Assembly: GCF_032854445.1 (NCBI RefSeq)
Contig: NC_088303.1
Location: 19,911,501-19,975,500 of the forward strand
Reading direction: 5' to 3'
Length of the DNA stretch: 64,000 nucleotides
Source of the DNA: Liolophura sinensis
Lineage: Eukaryota > Mollusca > Polyplacophora > Chitonida > Chitonidae
The number at the start of each line of letters is the position of its first letter. Positions within the stretch are counted from its first letter, which is position 1. Both the position numbers and the translations under genes were made by a program. The notes under the pieces were generated by a model. The model was given only the letters and a program-made list of their open reading frames with translations, did no database searches and had not been told where the DNA came from. Shown here one piece after another: positions 1 to 12,000 of the stretch.

Positions 1-78
1 GACAGCCATGTCAAACACGTTACGATTGGGATCCACTTTGGTGAAGGCCACGAGCGCTTCCATGGCAGCCAAGGTGTC
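1..78 (-). CDS. Mcr-like exon 31 (partial): end of TED
   Basis: Acceptor GGTCAATAG before 78, then DTLAAMEALVAFTKVDPN in phase 0, continuing GGFVSTQ from exon 30 as the family's STQDT..AL.AL. The exon is cut by the window edge; CUB completion and MG8 lie to the left. Confidence 0.93.
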
Positions 79-3000
79 CTATTGACCAGGAATAAAGGAT
101 TGAAAAAATCAGCAAGTACAACAACTGCTTCCACAGTGAGAAAGATTCTTGAGGAAGATTTAGCACGTAGGAAATTATTACAAAGATGTAACATATACAC
201 AGACACTCTGATCCATGTCAGATTTGTTACAATAAGTAGAGTGCCTAGAGAAACCACATTCCTTTATACAGTTCCTGACTATTAAACCTCCTGATACATG
301 TATATGACTATAACCTGAGACATGATTGGTGAACTGCCTCAATCAACTGCACCAATCATAACACATCTGCTGTCTGGCTTCGGGATTTATTTCCTCTCTT
401 AAATGTCATATTGGTTGAAGGCAAGTGTGTGACATGGTTTTACCTGTGTGTGACATGTTTATACCTGTGTGTGACATGTTTATACCTGCTGTGTGACATG
501 TTTATACCTGCTGTGTGTGACATGGGTTTACCTGCGTGATGTATTTACACCAGTGTGACATGTTTACCTGTGTGTGACATGTTTATACCTGTGTGTGACA
601 TGGTTTTACCTGTGTGACATGTTTATACCTGTGTGACATGTTTACCTGTGTGTGACATGTGTTTATACCAGTGTGACATGTTTACCTGTGTGTGACATGT
701 TTATACCTGTGTGTGACATGGGTTTACCTGTGTGTGACATGGGTTTACCTGCATGATGTGTTTATACCAGTGTGACATGTTTACCTGTGTGTGACATGTT
801 TACCTGTGTGTGACATGTTTATACCTGTGTGTGACATGGTTTTACCTGTGTGTGACATGTTTATACCTGCTGCGTGTGACATGTTTATACTTGCTGCGTG
901 ACATGGTTTTACTTGTGTGACATGTTTATACCTGTGTGTGACATGGTTTTACCTGTGTGTGACATGTTTATACCTGCATGTAACATGGTTTTACCTGTGT
1001 GGAGACAAAACCACCATTGTAGTTCCTCATGTTGTTCAGCCACCTCATGATGGAATCCCGCTCATATTTCAGGCCGTCATGGCTGATATGGGCCATGAGA
1101 GCGTATGCTGTTGTGTGCACAGCATAAGCGTCATTTTCCAGCTCCAGACGAGGGTCCAGATAACGAATAGCATTCTGGATGTTGGACGGGTTGGGAGGTA
1201 CTACCTGGTCTGCCCAGTACAACTCCTCAGCTGAAAACAAAGAAAAGCCCAATATACATGAAACAATCTGTATTACATTGTTTTTGTGTTTCTCTGCTGT
1301 TACACTACATTCAAGAATTTTTCCAATTATAAAATATGATTTGTAGAGAAAACTTCAGTGCACAAAAAATAAAACCCACTGTAATTCACCATTCACGCAT
1401 GTAACCTTCTGACTTAAACCCACAACTGATGTTTAGCAACCAATCCACTCTGACAAGAAAAAATTTTCCTTAAGCTAAAAACATTTAATGCAATTGGAAT
1501 GTTTACTTTTGGACCCTGAGACAAAATAATAAGAAATAGGTCAATAAATGTTACATCAACAATATATAACTCCAATATATGGGCCCATAAAATAAGTATG
1601 CATTTAAGTGATAACTGTTGACTTAATGGGACATACCGCTGATGTCAAAAAAATTGTGCTGTTTAGACCTATCTACATTAAGTTGAGACTTTCAGATGTC
1701 TACTGACACATACCTGACTCTGAGTGGACGATCGAATGTTTAGTTTTATTCGAGGCTTCCCTTCAACCATCAACTCACTCAAATCGCTACATTTACAAAG
1801 TTTTTTTAGTCAGTTACCTCCCCTTGTCTAGACGACGACAGATGTTCGATGAACTTGAAATGTCAGACGCGGCACTGTGTTGTAATTATGTGGTCTACCC
1901 TGTAATTTCAGTTCTGCCATTGGCAATTACGAGTACTTTATAAAACATTATCAATAGAAAGGAAGATCGTATTTGATTTACTAGACCTCTGATTTACTTT
2001 CAATGTATTGCATATAATTCCCTGAATGGACATTTTGTGGAAAATATAGACCCAGGGGTTTAGTTAGGAGTCAAATGCAACTTATTTTTGTTTTTAGCTG
2101 AACCAACTCAAAAATTCAGAATTTCTTTCGGTGGTATTTCTGTTTAAATCAAAGGAACTTTGTGGAAAGAGCCCCAGGTCAGTCATGATATGAAAGAAAG
2201 CTAAGAATGAAGTAAGGTCAATCAGATGGTCAACTGAAATAGACCCACCACACCTGTCTTTTCAGGAATATTCTGGACACTGGATTGCTGCCTGTAGCCG
2301 TCCCTGAATAAGTTAACACCACCCACTTACCTTCCAACCTACGGTTGTCATATAGTATGTTGTATGCTGTTCGACTCTTCTCTTGAGTCAGTGAGAGTGC
2401 ATAAGCTGTGATTGCCAGGTGGAATATATTCTTCTCAGGGTCAATGTTAATCACTTGATTAGTCAGGTAGGATGCAGCCTTCTGGCGAGAGGTTTCTATA
2501 CAGCTCTGAGCATCCTGTGGGCAACAATGTTCATAGCATCAAGTACAGACAGGATCAGATAGCATAATTAAGGCAGGGGCACAGTCAGAAGGCAGAGGGT
2601 ATGGGGGAAAGACCAGATGGCACAAAGTAGCAGACATGATCAGATGGCATGATTAGTCAGGTATAAAGGGGGAAGACCAAATGGCTTATTGTATGGGACA
2701 AGACCAGGTGGCTTAAGGTATGGGCCAAAATCAGATGGCATGCTGTATAAGGGAACAAGACCAGATGGCATGCTGTATACAGGGACAAGACCAGATGGCA
2801 TGCTCCATGCAGGGACCAGATGACAGAAGGTAAGGAACAAGATCAGATATCTCAGCTCAGTAGACAAGATCAAATGTCAACAAGAAGGTAACAAGATCAC
2901 ATGGGGGAAGGTAATCTACACGGTTAGTTGAAATAATGAAGGAGACAAAATATTAAATGAACACGATGTAAAATCTGAGGTAAACAAGGCAGTAAAATCA

Positions 3001-6000
3001 AGCCATATCCAATACATTCTAAACATGGACTATCAAATATATTTTCTCATGATGGTACACCTTATCTGCCATGTACTCACCCCTGAAGCCCCAGTGATCT
3101 TCTGTAAGGCTATCAATACGTAGGCTGTCAGTGGGATAGGGTCATTGTACAGCTCGATTGTCTGCTCCTCACTTTTGGACTACAGGTATAAAAACAAGGT
3201 ATGAGATCAGCTTTAGGAGTTTTTAATATGTTTGAATTACTTCTGAAATTTTGTTTGCACACATTCATGTCCTTTAACAGATGCACTGGCATAGAATAAG
3301 GGGAACTATTTTCTGGCAAGGGTGATGCAGATCTGCCTTAAATTGACCATTACCTATTTCCAATGCATTATATACACACATTACCAGTCCCACAAAGCAT
3401 TATCACCAACAAAAGAATGAACACTAGACATCATAGCTTAGGCCAAAACTATTTAGTCGGCAAAGGAACGCAATTAGCAAGTATATCTGAAATAAATGTA
3501 CTGAAATGATTCTTTGGTGTATTCAGATAAATCTAGTAGAACCATCAGTGACATATTCTAATTCCTGACCTTTATCTGGTCATATATTTGTTTCTATTGA
3601 GAAAACTAATTATGATTCTTTCTCTGTAGATTTGTGAATTATTCATCACCACAAAACTCCCTTTCAGACTGGTATATAATGATTAAATGATGAACACTCA
3701 AAAGTTTGCGTGCCTACATTGGCATTCCCACTGTCTCACTGTCGCTAGTACTAATGATTTAATGGGGTGCCTCCGCGGCTTATTTATTTATTTGATTGGT
3801 GTTTTATGCCGAACTCAGGAATATTTCACTTATACGATGACAACCAGCATTATGGTGGGTAGAAACCGGGCACAGCCAGGGGGGAAACCCACGACCATCT
3901 GCAGATTGCTGACAAACCTTCTCACGTATGGCTGGAGAAGAAGCCAGCATGAGCTGGACTTGAACTCACAGCGACCGCATTGGTGAGAGACTCCTGGGTC
4001 ATTACGCGCTAGCCTCCGTGGCTGAGTGGATTAGCACACCTGCGCAGCGCAATGACTCCCACCAATGTGGTCGCTGTGAGTCCAAGTGCAGCTCATGCTG
4101 GTTTCCTCTTTGGTCGTACATGGGAAGGTCTGCAGCAACCTGCAGATGGTATTGGGTTTCTGCTGGTTTCCTCCCACCATAATGCTGACTGCCATCATAT
4201 AAGTCAGTGAAATATTCTTGAATATGGCATTAAACACCCATCAAATAAATAAATAAATACTACTGATTTAAAACTCACCAGTTTGCGGTCGTACACGGGC
4301 ATTCCCATTGTTTCGTTGTAAGCACCAGTCTCATTCTGAGCATCACACAAAAACAGCACCATGGCATTTATCAACTCAGCTGGGATGAACAGAATCTGCT
4401 CCCATTCCCCAAAACGACCTTCATCTAGCGTCTTTGCAACAAAAGCAGTCAACCTGAAAAAAAAAACAAAAAAAAACATACAAATACAGAATTGTTTGTG
4501 ATACCATTATTACAAAATGGATTGATTTGATGCCCAGCCAGCATCAATTTTACAAGTGGAACATGGTAGATCTTTACCAGGCTTGCCTGTGGTTAAAACT
4601 GTGCTTGAATTTGTTATTGGAATCCTTATCTCATCAGCACCTTCAGCTCCAAGGAGCGAACCATTAACGGTGAACATTTCTATTATACAAGTATTTGTGT
4701 GGATATGATAGACCAAACTGACCAGACACTGGGTTCAATATCATCCTGGAACATCTTCACTCCACCCTCTTTTGTCATGTAACTCAACTGTCTCTGATAA
4801 CCTGAAATACATCAACATACACCAACCTGTTGACTTTTTTGTTTGTATGTAATGTATGTTTTGGGTTTTACGTTGTACTTAAGAGTTCTTCAGTCATATG
4901 ATGACAAGGAATCACATACAGTGGCTTCTTTTGGCAGGACAAGTCCAAGACTCTGCAAGACACCCCACCAAGTCAAATTATACAGACACCGGGCCAACCA
5001 GTCCTGTTTTCCTTGTTCTAACCTCTCAGTGCTGAAAGCCAAACGAAGCCGCAACATGTGCCTTTTTTAAAGTCTTTGGTATGGCCTTACCTCAGTTTGA
5101 TCCTGAGCCTCCCGACTTCGAGGTGGATGATCTAACCATTAGGCCACCCAAGCAGTCATTTTTTGTCTAAATATTTCACTTACACGGCAGTTGTCAGGTT
5201 TAGGGGTCGAGGAAGCCTACACAATGGTCAGGTAGGCTAACCTGACCAACCTCCTGACAAAAACCTGCAGATTAACCAGCAGCAGCTCCTGCTGGATTTA
5301 CACCTGCCATTTTAGAGTTAGAAGAATCTTCATGGAACAGTCATGATTTATTCTCCAAATGAAACCGTTTTTTGACGTTTATCACACCATATTTGTTTTC
5401 AGCTCTGTAACAGGAATTGAGCAACACTTGATAAAGAAAAAATATTTGCAAATAGCAATAATCCATTTTCAAAGAATATCGTTGCCAATTTTGTATCTTT
5501 TACCTACCAATATTCATGTATTCAAGTGTTCTCCGCAAAACATCATTAGACAGCTGTTTGGTGTCCTTCTTGAAGCGAAGTGTCAAAAGACTGTAGGCAA
5601 AGTTGAACATATTTTGTTCTGCTGAACCATAAGGTCTGCGTAAAACATCTTCTGCAGTCGGATATTCCACAAAAAATCCGGGAGTTACAACATCACCTGT
5701 AATGCACAAGAAAATAATAAATTTAAATAAAATAAAATAAGACATCAGTTCACTTATAATTATTGAAGGTGAAGACTGCCCTTCTTCCATGTACATGTAT
5801 TCTGTTCAAAGTGTTTAAATTATATTTACAAGCATGACAAAAATGCTTAATATTTTAGACAACTTTACAGGGAAAAAGTTGCAGATCAGCATGAGAATTA
5901 TGGACAACTACAAAGAATAATGCATTAGATCTCATGATTTTAAAATTTTTGGTGTAGTCTAGATTACAGTCATAATGAGAGGCTTATGACCCTGCAAACC

Positions 6001-9000
6001 TGTGGCACTTTGGGAAACCATGGCCATATTCAGGCGTACAAGATGGAAATAATCCTCAATCCTAGAGGATATCAAACAGAACCTACCAAAGATGGACATC
6101 AAGGCCTTTCCAGAGCCAGGAACATAGACATGCTCTCGCTGTTCAGGAAGAAGGAAGGATTCTGGGACGATCACATTGAGGTCAGGAATAATGACAGAAC
6201 TCTTGGTGATCAAGTCAATCAGATAGGGAGTGTGATAATAGTTAGGCACACCATCATACTGTAATCAAAAGTCCAGGTGTAATTAGCAAACCAACAAGCT
6301 GCTGATCCATTCAAGCACACTGGTAAAACAAACTAAATCATATCACATAAACCTAGAATCCTGATGTCCCACATACCCTACTTCCACCCACTAAAATTTC
6401 CAAGCATCAAAAAATAATAATCACACTGTCATTATTATTACGTATGTTGATGTTTAGATGACATAAAAGAGAACACAGTTTCAGGGAAATTTGTGGAGTA
6501 CTTTAACTAGCCCGAGTTATCTGGCTAAAATCTGCGCTACAGGTGCACCTGAATGGTGGTGATTGTGGAAAATAATCACCTCACTGTAACTGAACTTAGG
6601 CCTGCACAAGATGAGATGATACCTAGGGAGCCCACAAAAACCTGCAGGTGGCCCTCAGAACAATCGGGTTATTATTTTCATAATTAAACGATTGGCATTA
6701 AACTTAGGCATGCTTAAGGTCAGATGATAGGCCAGATGTATGGCAAGTCTCCTAAAAACAGGCAAAGTACTTTGGGAGCAGATGCATGAACAAAATCTTG
6801 TCTCCAGACAGACAGGGTGATTCCAGTATACCTGTCCCCTTAACTTCACTGGGAGGTGTATAATAAAGGTGTGTCACACTATCATTGGTGCTTTGGTTTT
6901 ACTTTCCATGCTGTAGTCATTTATATTATATGTATACATAAATTGCTTAAGGTAACATCATTGATTGTCACCTAGAATTGGAGGCATGGAGGTTAATCAG
7001 GTCAAGACTGACATCTAATATAAAGAATGACTGGGGAGCAGCTCAATACCTTGATGAAGAGGGTTTTGGTGACAACATCACTCGCCAGATAACTTGTAGC
7101 ACTAATAGTGATATCCACTCTATCGTTGTTCCACTTGGTTGGTACCACAGGCATATAGATGTCCTTAGACTCCCCGGGCTCCAACTGTAAAACAATTAAC
7201 ACCAAACATGGTTACAAGCACAATTTAAAGACATGGTTGCCGATGATCAGTAAATGATGTACAATATCTATAATTCCTAATTCACCTGGTGACAACATCA
7301 TCAGTTCCTTCAGCCAATGCTTTTCTGTTATACTGTGTGTGCTTGTTTTCCTTGTACTCTTTACTGTGTATAACCAAGTTTGGGCACTTCTCTGTCATAC
7401 ACTCCTAAAGATGGCCACATAATTAAGCCGAAATATACGCAACCAAAATGCTAAGTTCAATTTAACGCCAGCGGACATCGGGGCATTTTGCTTGTATGAG
7501 TCAGCGGTTAGCAGAGAACGAGGTGAAAGATAACAAGGGACATTATAGCGAAATGAACACCATGATACTGAGAGAAGTATAAGAGATCAGAAAAGGCAGA
7601 TAATGACCAGAATTTATAGTATGTATTTCTTTATTTATCTGACTGGTGTTTTATACCGTACTCAAGAATATTTCACTTATACCAAGGCGGCCAGCTTTAT
7701 GGTGGGAGGAAACCCACAACCATCCACAAACTGCTGGCAGAGCTTCCACATACGGCCGGAGAGGAAGCCAGCATGAGCTTATAGTATGTAAGACAACAGA
7801 ACAATGTACACAGCATATATATACATTGTGAACATCAACTTGGCTTTGGACTTGAAACAGAGTTATGTGTTGTTCAAAAGTGTATTAAAGTTAGGCCAGA
7901 CTTAAATCTCAACACCAGTCTTGTCCTAATACAAAGTAAATGGCGCTTGGCCTGGACTAAAGTTAACACCAGGCTTAGGTCTTAATACATTTTGGGACAA
8001 CCAGGCCCAGATCGGTAATATTTCAGCCGTAACGTACTTGACCTTCGAGGATGTTCACCTTTAACAATACAAACAAGCTGACATGATACTCACAAAGACG
8101 ATGGTCTCATGGTCCCCTCCAGACACACGGGGCTCGTATGAACTGACGATTCCAAACTCCTCGACATGTACGAAGTTGTAATTAGGGGATCCGTGGAGTT
8201 TCACCAACACCTAAAAACAGGCACGACCCAATGTGTAGAAATCTATCAAAAAGACTTAACTAATGTAATCCCCTGCATCTTTACTGGATTTCAGAATAAA
8301 CATGTAAGTTTATCACCATGGGATTCACAAATCAGTGAAAACTGTTTATACTCCCTTCAACTTCACCAGTCCCAAACAAAGCAGAGGTTGTTTTGACGTC
8401 TCCATCCACAAAGCCTTAGTTGAATCATATTCCCTCTCCTCCCCATCCACAAACCAGTAGTTGACCCCTATTCCCTCCCCTCTCCATCCATAAAGCCTTA
8501 GTTGACTCATATTCCCTTCCCTCCCCATCCACAAACTAGTAATTGACCCCTATTCTCTCCCCTCCCCATCCATAAAATCTTAGTTGACTCATATTCCCTT
8601 CCATCCCCATCCACAAACCAATAGTTGACCCCTATTCTCTTCCCTCCCAATCCATAAAGTCTCAGTTGACTCATATTCCCTTCCCTCCCCATCCACAAAC
8701 CAGTAGTTGACCACTATTCCCTCCCCTCCCCATCCATAAAGTCTTAGTTGATTCACATTCCCTTCCCATCCACAAACTAGTAATTGACTACTATTCCCTC
8801 CTTTCCCCATCCATAAAGCCTTAGTTGATTCATATTCCCTCCCCATCCACAAACCAGTAGTTGACCACTATTCCCTCCTTTCCCCATCCATAAAGCCTTA
8901 GTTGACTCATATTCCCTTCCCTCCCCATCCACAAACCAGTAGTTGACCACTATTCCCTCCCCATCCATTAAGTCTTAGTTGACTCATATTCCCTTCCCTC

Positions 9001-12000
9001 CCCATACACAAACTAGTAATTGACCCCTATTCTCTCCCCTCCCCATCCATAAAATCTTAGTTGACTCATATTCCCTTCCATCCCCATCCACAAACCAGTA
9101 GTTGACCCCTATTCTCTTCCCTCCCAATCCATAAAGTCTCAGTTGACTCATATTCCCTTCCCTCCCCATCCACAAACCAGCAGTTGACCACTATTCCCTC
9201 CCCTCCCCATCCATAAAGCCTTAGTTGACTCATATTCTCTTCCCTCCCCATCCACAAACCAGTAGTTGACCCCTATTCCCTCCCCTTCCCATCCATAAAG
9301 TCTTAGTTGATTCATATTCCCTTCCCATCCACAAACTAGTAATTGACTACTATTCCCTCCCCTCCCCATCCATAAAGTCTTAGTTGACTCATATTCCGTC
9401 CCCATCCACAAACCAGTAGTTGACCACTATTCCCTCCTTTCCCCATCCATAAAGCCTTAGTTGACTCATATTCCCTTCCCTCCCCATCCACAAACCAGTA
9501 GTTGACCACTATTCCCTCCCCTCCCCATCCATAAAGTCTCAGTTGACTCATATTCCCTTCCCTCCCCATCCACAAACCAGTAGTTGACCACTATTCCCTC
9601 CCCACCCCATCCATAAAGTCTTAGCTGACTCATATTCTCTTCCCTCCCCATCCACAAACCAGTAGTTGACCCCAAGTCCCAAAACTCCCCATCTGCATAC
9701 CCTTAGTTGACCCCAGCCAACCCTCCTCATCTACAAACCCTTAGTTGACCCCAGCCAACCTTCCCCATCTACAAACCTTTAGTTGACCCCAGCCAACCCT
9801 CCCCATCTACAAACCCTTAGTTGACCCCAGCCAACCCTCCACATCTACAAACCCTTAGTTGACTCCCCATCCACGAACCAGCAGTTTACCCCTCTACCCT
9901 CCCCTTACCACCAGCGAGATATACAAACCCCCCTTACCTCCAGATAGTCATCGGCAAACCAGTAGTTGAAGACTGTGACCCTGAATCCCACCTGTTCACC
10001 ACGCACAACATAGGCAGGTGACTCCACTTGGATGTACATGAGTCTGGTCGCATCATACTGTCAACACAACACATGAAATATTGACAAATGGCACGAAAAT
10101 TATGCATGCACAAATATACACCATGGAGATTACGTGTGCAGATCAGTGTGGTATTTCATGAGCATTTCTGTGGATGAGGCAGTGATTCCAGTATAATCCC
10201 TCTCCCCTCACCTCCAAATATGTTGATGGCGGGTGGTGGGGGGTAGGGGGTGGGGGCCATAGGGAAACAAAAATTTAATGTACAAATTGCAAATATGTTA
10301 TTAATTAGGGTAGTACTACTGACAAATATCATACTGCATGATGAACTCCTAACCAACAGGCAACTATTTTGAGAGAATAACTCACTCTGGCAGGCCTCTC
10401 CATCAAGCCAAAGCCCTTCTCCTGACTCAACGAGAACCCATTCACCACCCAGGTCAGAGGGTAACGAGGGACATTCACACGGAAATCAATACGACCGTCG
10501 GGCCTACAAGGGCAGAAAACAGTCATTGTAGACAATCTTACAAAGATGAACAAAGGTCTGGTTGATACATTTTCCCATAGCATGCTCTACCGGAGAATCT
10601 GATGCATGTCTCTAATAATAAATTTACTACCTTCTTATCTACTACTTATCTACTGGCCTACATCTGTTAAAACTGAACGAGGACAACATTTATGAATATT
10701 TTAAAATATAAATATGATTAAAATTCTGGTTAAACGCATTTTCAGGAAAAAAGGAATGAATTCATTTCACTTCCATTATACCAAGAAGTGGTCCCAATTG
10801 GCCATTACACAAAAGTTATGTTCAAATGACTTTCTCTCGTTATATTTTCAAAGTCTTTCGTACAAAAGGACGTCTTATAGATAACAGAGTTATTGTGCTA
10901 ATGTTAAAGTACTGGTGCTATTCAAAATGAAGTAACTCAACTATTGTTTTCCAACAACTATATTGACTCATTTGTAAATTGTAAAACTGTCTGACAACAA
11001 CATGAAAAGGGCTAATAAATCCAATGTTATCTTTTTATATGTGTATCTCCTATATTATTCTTACTTCACAAATTTTTCTTTCCAAAGCCAACTGCTGTCA
11101 TCATAAAATCTCATCACATGACTGATTCTGTCCAATGGTTTACGTCGGTTTATTTCAGGCTCTTCGTATATACCTACAAGTATAAAACAAAGAGTATATA
11201 CAAGACTGAACCACATTAAAGAACAAATGTATGTTTGTAAGTATGTATGCTTAAGGTTTTAAGACCTACCTAACAATTTTTCAGTCATATGATGATATGA
11301 AGTCATAAGATGTGTGTACTTTTATTGTAACTTCTTGTTGCAGGGCGAGTCTGTGCTGCCATTTAAGTGCTGCCGCCACTAAATCAACATGCCAAAGACA
11401 CCAGGCATGACACCCCACCAGACAGTCACATAATACTGACACTGGGCCAACCTGCCTTTTTTCCTTGCTCTAACCTCTCAGTTCTCAGTGCCCAGTGAGG
11501 CAGCAACAAGTACCATTTTTAAAGTCTTTGGTATGACCCGACCTGGGTTTGATCCTGGGTAATGACAAATGGAACTCACATACACAACTGTAAATTTAAA
11601 TACAGAATTTTCTGTCTAATAAAGTAAATGCAACGAATTTACTGACAAATTTTCTTTTTTCTGCGAAAATAACATGGCTCCTTACATGTTGGTACATGTA
11701 GATATATTAAAGGTGTTTGGTTTTATTTCTTTCTTCATAAATTTGTTTCTTTTTTAATTTGCAGCCTGGAGGCAAAATCATATACAATAATGTAATCATT
11801 TCATCATTATGATGTTATATACAATCTTAATATACATGTACATGTAAAAAAAAATGGAGGAGCCATTTTATACTCTTTGCTTACATCCTTGCTCATCGGC
11901 CCAGTCTTCTGGACAGTCATATCTTCCGTCACACCGAGATTCATTTCCATAACAGTTTATTCCATCAAAACATGTCATCTGGCCCTTCTCATCACAATTA

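Noticed and set aside
8346-9730. Long overlapping minus-strand ORFs rich in NYWFVDG and GQLLVCGW
   Set aside because: They are translations of the 82-bp minisatellite; the pattern follows the DNA period and shares only a short fragment with exon 21.
8400-9900. CRISPR-like array
   Set aside because: Units are contiguous without unique spacers and the context is a eukaryotic intron.
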